Assembly (NCBI GenBank): GCA_004293915.1
Contig: RDZG01000055.1
Coordinates: forward strand, 1-63,078
DNA length: 63,078 nucleotides
Reading direction: 5' to 3'
Source of the DNA: Bacteroidota bacterium
GTDB lineage: Bacteria; Bacteroidota; Bacteroidia; Cytophagales; UBA9547
This document shows, piece by piece, positions 17,297-26,896 of the stretch. The stretch's first letter is position 1, and every line of letters starts with the position of its first letter. A program made the translations under genes and the position numbers. The notes beneath the pieces are model-generated. The model saw nothing but the letters and a program-made list of their open reading frames with translations. It ran no database searches and was not told the DNA's origin.

Positions 17297-20032
17297 TTAT
17301 CTCATTATTTCAATCCAACCTTTAAATTCTTTTATTGAAGTTTTAAAATAATAAAAATATATTCCATCTGGTTGGTTTTTGGCAGTCCAATCGTTTTTAT
17401 AATTGTCTGATTTATAGACTTCTACGCCATATCTGTTGTAAACTATCAAACTCGAAGCGTTTTCATTTCCTATGATTTCAAAAAAATCATTATTGCCATC
17501 ACCATTGGGTGTAAATACATTGGGGATTCTATAAATACCTTCGCAATTGCGAGAAATAAATACGCTATCAACGGATTTACATAAATTATTATCTGTAACT
17601 GTAAGTACAAACCAAGCTTCGTTTTTTACCAAAACAGTTTGCGAAATTGCTTTTGTATTCCAAAAATAATTGTAATTCGGCTTGGCTGTTAGTGTTACAA
17701 AATCATCAAATATTTCGCAATAATCTAATTTTGAGGCTGTTAGTAATGGTGGTTTCGGATTTTGATTTACAAAAATTATAATCGAATCTTTGGCAATACA
17801 GCCAAATTGATTTACGGCTTTGGCATTATATTTTTCGGAATTTATTGGATAAATAATTTTTGAAACCGAAGTTGAATTTGCAATTTCTATTGGAAGTGTC
17901 CAGGAAAAATTTCCTGAAAAAGTTTTTACATATATTGTTGTTTTATTTCCTTCGCAAACGGTTGTATCGTTGCTCAAGCTAATAAATGGTAGCGAATTTA
18001 CAGTAATATTTATTACATCATTTGGCGAAACACAGCCTTGTTGTGTGGTCAAAACAAATTTATAAGATGCTGATTTTAAAGGTTTTATTATTGAATTATT
18101 AATAAAATTTAGAGAATCGATCCATCGCAAAATGCTCGAACCTGCATCTACTTTTATTTTTACTTTTTCGCCAATACAAATAGCAGTGTCAGCAGATTTT
18201 GTATAAACGGGCAATTGGTTTACTTTTATAAATACGCTATCAATAGCCACACAATTCGGAGCATGGAAATTAGAAAATGCAGTTAAAACATAAAAAGCCG
18301 AACCAGTTGGAGTTAGCGAAAATCCTAAAGTTGTTAAATTATTATACGACCAAATTCGTTTAAACGCACCAGTTGTAGTGGAGTTAATAATTACAGAATT
18401 GCCTATACACAAACTATCTTTTGAAGTTTTTATTATGATAGGTTGCTTGGCTCCTGTAATAGTTAATGTGTTTTTTAGTTTGCAACCTTCTGGTGTTAAG
18501 GCAGTTATGGTTATTACATTTACCCCAACCAAAGTCGTATTCCATTCAATTTGCGATTGATTTGGGTAAGATTGATTTGAATTCCATTGATAAATTATTC
18601 CACTCGAAAGTGTGGTTGGAATAGTAAACGGATCGGTTGATGCCAATCCTGAACTCAAGGTAATGGTGTTTTGTAAACAAACTAAAGCTTGTGTAGAAGT
18701 TGGATTTAAGGTATAAAAATTTGGGCTTATAGAAACCGTTACAAAAGCATTTTTGGTACAACCGCCTATATTTGTGGCAGTTACAGTGTAGGTTTGAGTA
18801 GATTGACTAACTGTTGGAACTGTAATTTTTGAAGTTGTTTGATTATTTGGAAGCCATTTATAAGAATAGGTATCAGGTATATTTACAGTTGAGGTCAAAG
18901 AAATTGGTGAAAAATTGCAAGCCAATGTGTCGTTTGAAACGCCTAAAACAAATTCATTAGCCAATTTTAAATACAACGAATCTCTAAATACACAACCTTG
19001 TGGCACAGTGGTTGCAATGGCATACCAACCCGCAAGCGAAGTAGTGATTTGAGAAGAATTATTTCCTGTAAAAGACTGATTATGAAACCATTGATAACTC
19101 AACATTGGGCTTGTGATTGATAAAATCGGACGGATATCATTTTGACAAATTGCAATTGTATCGATTTCTGGTTTTTTAGAACTATATATATAAGTGCTTT
19201 TAATGCTTTTGCTTTCAATAAAAATGCCAGAATCGATATTAGAGTCATTAGCATCGCCAATAACAATTTTTAGATGATAAGTTTGACAAGGTAAAATCTT
19301 TGCTTTTGCGACTAAAACAGTTGTAAAACCATCATATTCTGTTGTGTTTGCTAAAGCAGGATTAAAAACAAAATATTCACAATTATTACAAAAATCAGCT
19401 TTGGGGTTTTGCCAATAATTAGTTGCATCAGGATCTAAGGGACTCGAAATTCCAGCATGAATATTATTTACAGAAATGGTTGTTCCGTTGGGCAAGTGTG
19501 CTAGATTTTTTTTACCTACAATGCCAGGTCCTGAGAGCATTATTGCCATTCCATCGGTATAGGTATTTATAAATTCGTTGTATTCGTCAGATGCAAATTG
19601 ATAATTGATTGATATAGAATCGGTTGCAGCTACAAAATCGAATTCTATTTTAGCTACATCTTGAAAAGTAGTGCCAAAAATGGTATTCAAATCGGCATCG
19701 GTTCTGTTTTCAGTAACGGTATTTTGTGTGTTTCTAGCTTTGTTTGGAGCTTCGGCATTTTTAGCTTTTTCGTTAGTCAAAATACTTCCTAGCGAAAAAC
19801 CAACCGATTTTTTTCGGTCGGTAAATGAGCCAGTCATGTCCAAATTTTTGCCACTAAAAGTAATATTTGAGATTTTTATTCCTTGTCCAACCATACGTTG
19901 AACCACTTTTTCAATCGTATTTACACTTCCATCAGCCGGCAAAACCGACACTTGTCCATATCCAAAAAATGCAAACAAAAGTATAAAAAAAATGTAATTT
20001 ATTTTCGCCAAACCAAACGATAATTTTTGCAC
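17297..20032 (-). CDS. Choice-of-anchor L protein with T9SS type B sorting domain
   Basis: This 911-residue protein is secreted. The signal peptide is about residues 10-27 (IFFILLFAFFGYGQ). Residues about 30-290 form a choice-of-anchor L-type domain (LGSILTNEKA, ASDEYNEFINTYTDGMAIMLSGPG, VVIGDANDS). A series of PKD/Ig-like repeats follows, each with a conserved cysteine and a DSV-type strand. The last 90 residues are the gliding-motility-associated C-terminal domain (IPNVFTPNGDGNNDFFEI and VYNRYGVEVYKSDNYKNDW), the signal for the type IX secretion system. It is probably a surface adhesin or matrix protein. The annotated ATG overlaps the preceding gene by 34 bases; a TTG at codon 8 (giving MAKINYIFF) would make a shorter signal peptide and less overlap. 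Confidence 0.88.
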   Translation of the reverse strand: MQKLSFGLAKINYIFFILLFAFFGYGQVSVLPADGSVNTIEKVVQRMVGQGIKISNITFSGKNLDMTGSFTDRKKSVGFSLGSILTNEKAKNAEAPNKARNTQNTVTENRTDADLNTIFGTTFQDVAKIEFDFVAATDSISINYQFASDEYNEFINTYTDGMAIMLSGPGIVGKKNLAHLPNGTTISVNNIHAGISSPLDPDATNYWQNPKADFCNNCEYFVFNPALANTTEYDGFTTVLVAKAKILPCQTYHLKIVIGDANDSNIDSGIFIESKSIKSTYIYSSKKPEIDTIAICQNDIRPILSITSPMLSYQWFHNQSFTGNNSSQITTSLAGWYAIATTVPQGCVFRDSLYLKLANEFVLGVSNDTLACNFSPISLTSTVNIPDTYSYKWLPNNQTTSKITVPTVSQSTQTYTVTATNIGGCTKNAFVTVSISPNFYTLNPTSTQALVCLQNTITLSSGLASTDPFTIPTTLSSGIIYQWNSNQSYPNQSQIEWNTTLVGVNVITITALTPEGCKLKNTLTITGAKQPIIIKTSKDSLCIGNSVIINSTTTGAFKRIWSYNNLTTLGFSLTPTGSAFYVLTAFSNFHAPNCVAIDSVFIKVNQLPVYTKSADTAICIGEKVKIKVDAGSSILRWIDSLNFINNSIIKPLKSASYKFVLTTQQGCVSPNDVINITVNSLPFISLSNDTTVCEGNKTTIYVKTFSGNFSWTLPIEIANSTSVSKIIYPINSEKYNAKAVNQFGCIAKDSIIIFVNQNPKPPLLTASKLDYCEIFDDFVTLTAKPNYNYFWNTKAISQTVLVKNEAWFVLTVTDNNLCKSVDSVFISRNCEGIYRIPNVFTPNGDGNNDFFEIIGNENASSLIVYNRYGVEVYKSDNYKNDWTAKNQPDGIYFYYFKTSIKEFKGWIEIMR

Positions 20033-20748
20033 GCAGAAATTTGATAATAATTAGAATCGTCCAAAATTAAGGATTTCTTTTCATTGATTCGTTCAAACGT
20101 GTTTTTGTGAATATAAAAAGTATGTTGCGGCACAATTTTTTCGACTTCAAAGCCAATTTTTACAAACCCTTGCGGAAATCCCCAATCAAAATCGGTATAT
20201 GTCATCACATGTACCACATCAAATTCTTTTACAAAATGCTGAAAAAGTTTTGACAATCCGCCAACAACATTTATGCCTGATTTTGAAGCAAATCGAACAA
20301 TTTCGTACGACAAAAATGGCTCCAATTCGTATTTCATATTTCGGGCTTTGCTCAAACACAAAACCGAAACCAAATCTCCTTTATAATATAACCCAAATTT
20401 GTAATAAGCATTTGCATAGCCATTCAAATGATTGACTAAAAAAAAATCTTCGGCTGTTTTTTTATCAATGCGTTTCAAAAAAGTTTTTCGAGCAAAAACT
20501 GTTTCGTTTTTGCCCAATAGGGTAAGAATTCGAGCTTTAATAATTTCATATTTTTCGACCCACTGGTCTTCCCAAATGATAATATATCGATAGTTATCTT
20601 GTTTATTATCAAATATTTGACTATCTATTTTTTGATATACAACTCTAATTTTAAATGCTATATTTTCAAAAATAAATTCATCAGTAGAAAAAAAATGATT
20701 TGAAGTTAAAAAATTAAAAAAATCAATAAAACTTGTTTTGTGTTTCAA
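19999..20748 (-). CDS. Unknown protein with phage-type GNAT-like fold
   Basis: The 249-residue protein resembles a domain seen at the C-terminus of some phage homing-endonuclease-type proteins. Segments that suggest this are YRYIIIWEDQW (endonuclease-like opening strand), then YYKFGLYYKGDLVSVLCLSKARN, YEIVRFASKSGINVVGGLSKLFQHFVKE and TYTDFDWGFPQGFVKIGF, which have the pattern of an acetyltransferase-like fold. I am unsure of any activity. Its 3' end overlaps the start of the T9SS protein gene by 34 bases, so the two are probably translated from one message. The combination with a surface protein is odd and may be accidental. Confidence 0.5.
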   Translation of the reverse strand: MKHKTSFIDFFNFLTSNHFFSTDEFIFENIAFKIRVVYQKIDSQIFDNKQDNYRYIIIWEDQWVEKYEIIKARILTLLGKNETVFARKTFLKRIDKKTAEDFFLVNHLNGYANAYYKFGLYYKGDLVSVLCLSKARNMKYELEPFLSYEIVRFASKSGINVVGGLSKLFQHFVKEFDVVHVMTYTDFDWGFPQGFVKIGFEVEKIVPQHTFYIHKNTFERINEKKSLILDDSNYYQISACKNYRLVWRK

Positions 20749-20768
20749 TAAAATATTTTGAACGATTT

Positions 20769-21152
20769 TTATAATTTATATGGATTAGCAATTTTTAATC
20801 CATCGATTTTGTCAAAATCTTTTTCGTTATTTGTAATTATTGTATAGTCAAAAGCCAAGGCGGTAGCAGCAATAATTGCATCTGGCGTTTTTATTTTTTT
20901 ATTTTTCCTTAAATTTACACAATGTGAAATTACATTATCATTTATGTCCAAAACAACACTATCAGCGATAAATTCTTTTATGTTTTGAGCAGTTTTTTCA
21001 TCGGTTTTCCAGCAAAGAAGTTCTATTTGAGTAATGATTGAAATATTTGGAACGGAATCAATTGCCTTGTCTATGAGTTCCATTCCAGCTGTTGGAAAAG
21101 AAGCTGACAGATAATCTGAAACCACATTAGTGTCAATCAAATATTGTTCCAT
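20769..21152 (-). CDS. PIN-domain toxin, VapC-like (module 1)
   Basis: The 127-residue protein is a PIN-domain RNase. It shows the four acidic positions of the family: D7 in LIDTN, E in TQIELLCW, D in KTPDAIIAATAL and D in TNNEKDFD. VapC-type toxins cut specific RNAs, usually tRNA or rRNA, when released from antitoxin; the target here is unknown. Its start overlaps the end of the antitoxin gene by 16 bases, which fits coupled translation. A second PIN-antitoxin pair lies at 33.9-34.6 kb, but the two toxins are not close relatives. Confidence 0.85.
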   Translation of the reverse strand: MEQYLIDTNVVSDYLSASFPTAGMELIDKAIDSVPNISIITQIELLCWKTDEKTAQNIKEFIADSVVLDINDNVISHCVNLRKNKKIKTPDAIIAATALAFDYTIITNNEKDFDKIDGLKIANPYKL

Positions 21153-21373
21153 TCGTTTCGCATTTGTTTGATGTGTTCATTTAAACTTTCGCCTTGTTCT
21201 TTGCTAATAGTTCCTTTGTATTTATCCGAAAGCTTTGTTTTAGAGGAAACCGTTTTTTGTTCTGCCAACTCATCAAGTGCATAAAACAAAATTTCTATTT
21301 TTTTTCCAACATAACTATTGGGAATTGCCAAATTATAGCTGTTTTTTTGTGGAATTGCTATCGTTTTTATCAT
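21137..21373 (-). CDS. Antitoxin partner of PIN toxin module 1
   Basis: I start this gene at ATG 21373 (MIKTIAIPQKNSYNLAIP), giving 78 residues. A longer frame from 21439 is open, but the shorter start fits the usual antitoxin opening of a beta strand leading into a possible swapped-hairpin DNA-binding domain. Residues about 45-78 are polar and helical (KLSDKYKGTISKEQGESLNEHIKQMRNEW) and would wrap the toxin. The gene precedes and overlaps the toxin gene, the usual order for VapBC-like modules. The family of the DNA-binding part is not certain. Confidence 0.65.
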   Translation of the reverse strand: MIKTIAIPQKNSYNLAIPNSYVGKKIEILFYALDELAEQKTVSSKTKLSDKYKGTISKEQGESLNEHIKQMRNEWNNI

Positions 21374-21453
21374 ATCAGTACTAATATTATTTTTAAAAAT
21401 AAAACTGTAATTTGGAAAATTAATTTCAAAATAAAGCATTTTTACAAAAATAC

Positions 21454-22212
21454 TTGAAAATTAAAATAAATAATACAACTTTAAAGCATATTTATAAAAT
21501 CCAAACATTGAAACTTTCAGCCATTTTTGATGATTTTGTGCATACTATTTTTCCAGAAAATTGCAATGCTTGCAATACAATTTTGGTGGCTGGCGAAAAA
21601 ATAATTTGCACAAATTGTAGGCTTACTTTGCCACTAACAAATCAATTAAACACGAAAGAAAACCCGCTTTTTATTCGCTTTTATGGCACAATAAATCTGG
21701 AATTTGCTGCCGCTTTTTTGATGTATAGCAAACAAAGTCGTGTGCAAAATATTTTGAAAGCAATTAAATATGAAGGCAGCCCCGATTTAGCAAATTATTT
21801 TGGAAAATGGATGGCAGATGAGTTGATTTTCAATGGCTTACAATCAAAATTTGATGTTATAATTCCTGTTCCTTTGCACCCAAACAGACAAAAAATACGA
21901 GGCTACAATCAAGCCGAAGAGTTGGCAAAACCAATAGCCGAAGGCTTAAAAATTGAACTTGGTAATAATATTGTAGAACGCCAAAAACATACTGTTTCGC
22001 AAACCAAACTGTCGCAAGAGAAGCGATTTGAAAATGTACAAAATATATTTTTTGTCAAAAAACCTACTAATATTAAAGGAAAAAGCATACTTTTAATTGA
22101 TGATGTGATTACAACAGGTTCTACTATCGAATCTCTTGCAAATGAAATTTTAAAATCAGAACCCAAAAGCCTCAGTCTGATTACTTTAGCAGATGCTTTT
22201 GGAGAAAATTAA
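21454..22212 (+). CDS. ComF-family phosphoribosyltransferase-like protein
   Basis: ComF proteins are phosphoribosyltransferase-fold proteins needed for DNA uptake in naturally competent bacteria and found widely in others. This one has a small N-terminal zinc-ribbon (CNAC and CTNC, near residues 40-60) and a C-terminal PRTase domain with IIPVPLHPNRQKIRGYNQAEELA and the PRPP-loop ILLIDDVITTGST near 215-228. The start codon is uncertain: the frame has no ATG before the zinc ribbon, so translation begins at TTG 21454 or at a later TTG such as 21508. It is followed after seven bases by the phosphatase gene. Whether the organism is competent cannot be told from here. Confidence 0.85.
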   Translation: MKIKINNTTLKHIYKIQTLKLSAIFDDFVHTIFPENCNACNTILVAGEKIICTNCRLTLPLTNQLNTKENPLFIRFYGTINLEFAAAFLMYSKQSRVQNILKAIKYEGSPDLANYFGKWMADELIFNGLQSKFDVIIPVPLHPNRQKIRGYNQAEELAKPIAEGLKIELGNNIVERQKHTVSQTKLSQEKRFENVQNIFFVKKPTNIKGKSILLIDDVITTGSTIESLANEILKSEPKSLSLITLADAFGEN

Positions 22213-22219
22213 TGTAATT

Positions 22220-24259
22220 ATGAATAAAAAACACAACATACGAAAACTTTATGCAAGCCTAAGTATAGGTACATTTGTGTTGTTTTTGGCATTTATTTTT
22301 TTCTCTTCAGAAGACTTTTCTTATAATATTTCAAGGTCAAGTAGTCAATTTTTAGCAAACGTATTATTAACATGTTTTACAATCACTTGCTTGCTTTTCT
22401 TCAAAATCACAATTGGAACATTCGATGGCGATGGGTTTACAGATTTGCTTTGGAAATCATTTTTAACAAGTCTTGCAACTGTGGTTTTGGTATTTTTTTC
22501 CATTTTTTTAGTCTCAATTTTCGGATTAAATATAAAAGCTCAGATTTTTGTCTATTATATTTCTTATACTGCAATCATACTTTTTGTAAACGCAAATTTT
22601 TATGTATTCAAAAAGATGATTCTTTATCAAAAAACAAAAGAAACAGCCAATTTATGGCAAATTTTTGAAATTTTAATTTACATTTCTATAGCTTTAAATT
22701 TCTTACAAATTAGTAATAAAGATATACTTTTTCCTTTAGCTATAATTCCCGTTTTGGTTATGGGTTTGATTTTAACGCTAAATCTAAAATGGATTGCTTA
22801 CCTTAATTTTAAGCAAAAAATCAAAGCATCACTTTTTTTGTTTATGCTCTTTTTTTTCAATAGCGTATTTGTTTTTATAGCTATACAATCAGATGATTTT
22901 CAGACTATTGGAGCATCTTTGAGTAATAATTTATTCTTAATTTCTTTGCTCGTTTTTATTGGATTTTACGCCATAGTTTCGTTGCTTGTTTTGCTATTTA
23001 ATTTACCAACAACTTCCGTTTTTGAACAAAAATTTAGCGAAGTTTTAAACCTACAACGGATTAGCAATACTACCCAAATTGGAAAAACTGAAGATGAAGT
23101 TTACGAACTTTTAATTGATAGCTGCTCTGGTACATTTATGTCGCAGGCAACAGTTTTAGAAATAATTGACGACAATAAAATTGTTTCTAAAACGATATAT
23201 CGAAACATGACGATGGAAGATTATGCACTTTTTCAAGTCTTTTTCAAAAAGAACAGCCTCAATTTAAAAAAAGAATATGTTGTAATAGACGATATTTTAA
23301 CAAAAAGACATGTAAGAAATATTGAAAATCTACCTTTTCTATCGTTGTTGGCTATTCCACTTATTAATTATGGCGAACAATTAGGGACGATTTATTTGTT
23401 TTCTGAAATAAAAAGTGCGTTTGAAAAACAAATGATTGAAATTGTGCTAACGTATGTAAACCAAGCCAGCACTTCAATAAGTAATTATCGTTTGCTAAAA
23501 AATGCAGTTGAAAACGCACGTTATCATGAAGAAGTTGAAATTGCAAAAAAAGTAAAAAGTAATTTATTGCCCACCAAAACCATTGATAATGAGGATATTG
23601 AATTTGATGTAATCTATCAAAGTGCAGACGATGTTGGTGGAGATTATTTTGATTTTTCGATTCTCGAAAACAATATGTATGCCATTGTGATTGGCGATGT
23701 TTCGGGCAAAGGAAGCTCTGCTGCATTCAATATGGCAACATTAAAAGGTATTTTTCAAAGTTTGATATTGACTGAAAAAAACCCCGAAGAATTTATGATA
23801 AAAGCAAATAAAGCGCTATCTATTTGCCTTGAAAAATCATCTTTTATTACTTTAACTCTTTTGATATTCGATACAAAAAACTATACTTTGAATTATGTAA
23901 GAGCGGGCCATTGTCCTGGGATTTTATATCAACATACAACAAAAAAAATAATAGAATTAAATGCCGCAGGTTTAGGTTTAGGAATCATGCGAAACGATAC
24001 GTTTCAAAAATTTGTACATAAAGAGGAAATTGCTTTACACTGGGGTGATATACTCATGTTTTTTACTGATGGAATAGTTGAAGCACAAAATTCTGATTCC
24101 GAAGCATTTGGTTATGAGCGTGTTAGTCTGTTTTTAGAAAAAAATTCGAGCAAAAATCCACACGAATTGACAACTTTGTTTTTGGCTGAATTAAACAATT
24201 TTTGTGGTTCAGAAATATTAAATGATGATTATACTGCTATTTTTATACGACTTAAATAG
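22220..24259 (+). CDS. Membrane SpoIIE-type phosphatase with GAF domain
   Basis: The 679-residue product has about eight membrane segments in residues 1-270, a GAF-like sensory region at about 290-430 (DEVYELLIDSCSGTFMSQATVLEI, then GEQLGTIYLFSE), and a PP2C-type SpoIIE/RsbU phosphatase domain at about 450-679. The metal-binding aspartates are visible in QSADDVGGDYFD, VIGDVSGKG, FFTDGIVEA and NDDYTAIFI. Such proteins dephosphorylate anti-anti-sigma or other phosphoproteins in partner-switch pathways. No anti-sigma or STAS gene is nearby. I use ATG 22220 and not the upstream in-frame TTG, because it sits just after the comF-family stop and has a GGAG-like sequence upstream. Confidence 0.85.
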   Translation: MNKKHNIRKLYASLSIGTFVLFLAFIFFSSEDFSYNISRSSSQFLANVLLTCFTITCLLFFKITIGTFDGDGFTDLLWKSFLTSLATVVLVFFSIFLVSIFGLNIKAQIFVYYISYTAIILFVNANFYVFKKMILYQKTKETANLWQIFEILIYISIALNFLQISNKDILFPLAIIPVLVMGLILTLNLKWIAYLNFKQKIKASLFLFMLFFFNSVFVFIAIQSDDFQTIGASLSNNLFLISLLVFIGFYAIVSLLVLLFNLPTTSVFEQKFSEVLNLQRISNTTQIGKTEDEVYELLIDSCSGTFMSQATVLEIIDDNKIVSKTIYRNMTMEDYALFQVFFKKNSLNLKKEYVVIDDILTKRHVRNIENLPFLSLLAIPLINYGEQLGTIYLFSEIKSAFEKQMIEIVLTYVNQASTSISNYRLLKNAVENARYHEEVEIAKKVKSNLLPTKTIDNEDIEFDVIYQSADDVGGDYFDFSILENNMYAIVIGDVSGKGSSAAFNMATLKGIFQSLILTEKNPEEFMIKANKALSICLEKSSFITLTLLIFDTKNYTLNYVRAGHCPGILYQHTTKKIIELNAAGLGLGIMRNDTFQKFVHKEEIALHWGDILMFFTDGIVEAQNSDSEAFGYERVSLFLEKNSSKNPHELTTLFLAELNNFCGSEILNDDYTAIFIRLK

Positions 24260-24266
24260 GGAGATT

Positions 24267-25322
24267 TTAAACTAAAATAAGCGACTCCATAGTCAAACCC
24301 GGACCAAAAGCAGTTAAAAAAATTGGGTTTGAATTTTTCCTTTTTTCTTGTAAATCAGCTAATACAAAAAGCACCGTTGGCGATGACATATTTCCATAGT
24401 TTTTTAAAATGTAGTATGAACTTTCAAGGTTTTCATCTGTTAGCGAAAGACATGTATTAATCACTTCTAAAATTTTTCTACCTCCTGGATGAATTGCCCA
24501 ATTGCCTATTAACGAGCGATTTATGCCAGCTTCTTTTGCTGCATTTTCTGCAAATTGTGCAATGTCAGCTTTTATAAGATCTGGAATATATGCACTCAAC
24601 CGCATCAAAAAACCTTGTGAAGAAATCTTCCAAGCCATGTCGTTTTGTCCATTAAAATTTATTTCAGAATAAAAACTTTTCATCTCTAAATCTGATGGTT
24701 TATTTGTAATCAAAACAGCAGCAGCACCATCACCAAAAAGCAGATTTGAGGCGATATTATCCATGCTGTTTAGTTTTTGAAAATGCAACGAGCAAAGTTC
24801 TACACAAACCACCAAAACCAGTGCGTTTTCTATAGATTTACAAATGTAATGTGCTGATTTTAAAGCATGTATGGCTGCATAACAACCCATAAAATTAACA
24901 GAAGTTCGCTCAATAGTTGTTTTTAATCCTAAGTTTTGGACCAATTTTAAATCCAAACCAGGAGCCGACATGCCAGTACAACTAACGGTAATCAAATGTG
25001 TGATTTTTTGATAATCAAAATCTGAACCAACACATTTTCTAATGGCTTCAATTGCTAACAAATGTGCTTCATCGTTATATATTTCTAATCTGTTTTCAAT
25101 CAATGGCTCAGCCGAATCTGTGTAAATTTTTTTATTTTCATAAGCCAAAAAATCGGGTAAAACAGTATGTTTTTTATTAATTCCACTTCGTTCATAAAGT
25201 AATTTGTATTTTCGAGATTCTTCTTCGTTCCAATGACAGTTTTTTTGCATAAAATCAAATTGTGCTGCCGCTGAAATAGCATATTTTGGTACTGCACAAC
25301 CAATAGAAGCTATGTATGCCAT
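24267..25322 (-). CDS. Type III polyketide synthase (chalcone/stilbene synthase-like)
   Basis: This 351-residue enzyme condenses malonyl-CoA units onto a starter acyl-CoA. The catalytic triad is complete: C147 (NFMGCYAAIHALK), H278 (WAIHPGG) and N311 (GNMSSPTVLF). The CTGMSAPGLD segment and the terminal GFGPG-like motif (TAFGPGLTMES) are also present. I start at ATG 25322, which shares its A with the TAA stop of the UbiA-type gene upstream, so the two are translationally coupled. An upstream in-frame extension to 25364 is unlikely. The product is probably an alkylresorcinol, alkylpyrone or a phenolic that the prenyltransferase then modifies; this is inference from gene pairing. Confidence 0.9.
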   Translation of the reverse strand: MAYIASIGCAVPKYAISAAAQFDFMQKNCHWNEEESRKYKLLYERSGINKKHTVLPDFLAYENKKIYTDSAEPLIENRLEIYNDEAHLLAIEAIRKCVGSDFDYQKITHLITVSCTGMSAPGLDLKLVQNLGLKTTIERTSVNFMGCYAAIHALKSAHYICKSIENALVLVVCVELCSLHFQKLNSMDNIASNLLFGDGAAAVLITNKPSDLEMKSFYSEINFNGQNDMAWKISSQGFLMRLSAYIPDLIKADIAQFAENAAKEAGINRSLIGNWAIHPGGRKILEVINTCLSLTDENLESSYYILKNYGNMSSPTVLFVLADLQEKRKNSNPIFLTAFGPGLTMESLILV

Positions 25323-26200
25323 TAGTTTGTAAAAATTAAAAATATAAAAAAAATATTCATACAAACCGAAGCTATTACGTTCATTTTCATTGCGTTATCA
25401 AAATTTGCTTTTTCAGAATTTTTCCAAACCTCAAACATCCATTTTCCGAAAAATAAGGCTACAGGCAATAAAAACAATTGAAAGAATAAAAAGTTTTGCC
25501 AACTTAAAATTAAAAATAAACAAACACCAGCTAGTAAGAAAAATACTAAAGAAAATATAAATGTTCCTCGGTAGCCCAAAAGTAAACTTATGGTATTGTC
25601 GCCACTTTGGGCATCTTGTTTGTGTTGATATATTTGAGTAAGTGGATACACACCACCAATCATAAAAGATGCAGCCAATCCAGCAATAATTATTTGATAA
25701 TCAAATAGATAAGTGTTTTTAAATACAAAATAAATATTCAAAAACATAAAAATTCCTTGAAAAATAGCCACACTCAAAAACCCAATAATTGGATATTTTT
25801 TTAGCCTTATTCCCCTCCAACTATACGCTCTTGATATTAACATATATATAAGTGTACCGATAAAAAAACCAAAACCTACATAAAGAGCCAAACTCAATCC
25901 TAAAACATCAAACATAATTGATGCATAAAACAAATTTTTGGTAGCTTTTGGTGGATTTCTTATTCCGCCAATGCTGCCTTCGTCTTGATCCATAAAACTA
26001 TTGTAGCCATTGCTTGCTGGATAAATAAATAGATGCAAAACAAAAAAAATACAAATTGCATCGATATATTGACTAGAATCGATTTGCGACATAGCAATAG
26101 CAAACAAGAAAACTGGAAGAAGAAAAAATGAAAATGGAATACGTAATAATTTTACCGTATTTGAATCTAAAATCAAAGAAATTGAATTTATATATTGCAA
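25322..26200 (-). CDS. UbiA-family prenyltransferase
   Basis: The 292-residue protein is an integral-membrane UbiA-type enzyme with about eight hydrophobic segments. The first aspartate-rich motif is clear (NGYNSFMDQDEGSIGG, near residues 65-80). A second, weaker motif lies in YQHKQDAQSGDNT near 190-205. UbiA enzymes attach a prenyl chain from a prenyl diphosphate to an aromatic or related acceptor. The gene overlaps the start codon of a type III polyketide synthase gene by one base, so the likely acceptor is the polyketide product. It is not next to menaquinone, heme O or other known pathways, which also argues for a specialised role. Confidence 0.85.
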   Translation of the reverse strand: MQYINSISLILDSNTVKLLRIPFSFFLLPVFLFAIAMSQIDSSQYIDAICIFFVLHLFIYPASNGYNSFMDQDEGSIGGIRNPPKATKNLFYASIMFDVLGLSLALYVGFGFFIGTLIYMLISRAYSWRGIRLKKYPIIGFLSVAIFQGIFMFLNIYFVFKNTYLFDYQIIIAGLAASFMIGGVYPLTQIYQHKQDAQSGDNTISLLLGYRGTFIFSLVFFLLAGVCLFLILSWQNFLFFQLFLLPVALFFGKWMFEVWKNSEKANFDNAMKMNVIASVCMNIFFIFLIFTN

Positions 26201-26268
26201 TATTACAAAAACTTGAGGTAGTTTGTTGCAATGTTGTCGAAATGAAATGCATTTAATACCTTCGCTTT

Positions 26269-26874
26269 ATGAATTATTTTGTAACTGCCATTGGCACAGG
26301 CTGCGGAAAAACACTTGCAAGTGCTATTATATGCGAAAAAACAGGTTTTGATTATTGGAAACCTATCCAATCTGGCACCGAAGATATAGATAGTATATCG
26401 GTTAGAAACCTGATTTCAAACCCAAAAACCAGTATTCATCCCGAAAAATATATACTAAAAACGCCTGTTTCGCCACATCAAAGTGCAGAAATTGATGGTA
26501 TAAAAATTGATTTGGAGGATATTGTAAAACCAAAAAATGCAGAAAATTTGATTATCGAAGGTGCTGGTGGTGTGTTAGTTCCATTAAATTATTCGGGAGA
26601 TTTTTTGATAGATATAGCAAAAAAAATGAATGCCGAAGTAGTTTTAGTTAGCTCACTTTATTTGGGTAGCATTAATCATACTTTGCTCACTTTCAATGAA
26701 TTAAAAAGCAGAAACATAAAAATAAAAGGTATAATTTTCAATGGTATTTCCAACAAAGCGAGTGAGCGAATAATTTGTGAATATACCCAACTCGAATGTT
26801 TGTTGCATATCAATCAAGAAGAAAATATTTCAAAAGAAATAATTAAAAAATACGCTAAGGTATTGAAATGGTAA
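26269..26874 (+). CDS. bioD: Dethiobiotin synthetase BioD
   Basis: BioD closes the ureido ring of dethiobiotin using ATP and CO2, the next-to-last step in biotin synthesis. The 201-residue protein has the P-loop GTGCGKTLAS near residues 9-18, WKPIQSGTED near 36, and IIEGAGGVLVPL near 99. Length and order match the family. Other bio genes are not adjacent. A TTG-N20-TACCTTCG element (26234-26264) ends five bases before the ATG, so if used the message would be nearly leaderless; the -7 box has one mismatch. Confidence 0.93.
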   Translation: MNYFVTAIGTGCGKTLASAIICEKTGFDYWKPIQSGTEDIDSISVRNLISNPKTSIHPEKYILKTPVSPHQSAEIDGIKIDLEDIVKPKNAENLIIEGAGGVLVPLNYSGDFLIDIAKKMNAEVVLVSSLYLGSINHTLLTFNELKSRNIKIKGIIFNGISNKASERIICEYTQLECLLHINQEENISKEIIKKYAKVLKW

Positions 26875-26896
26875 TACTTTTGTGTAACTTTCTGTG

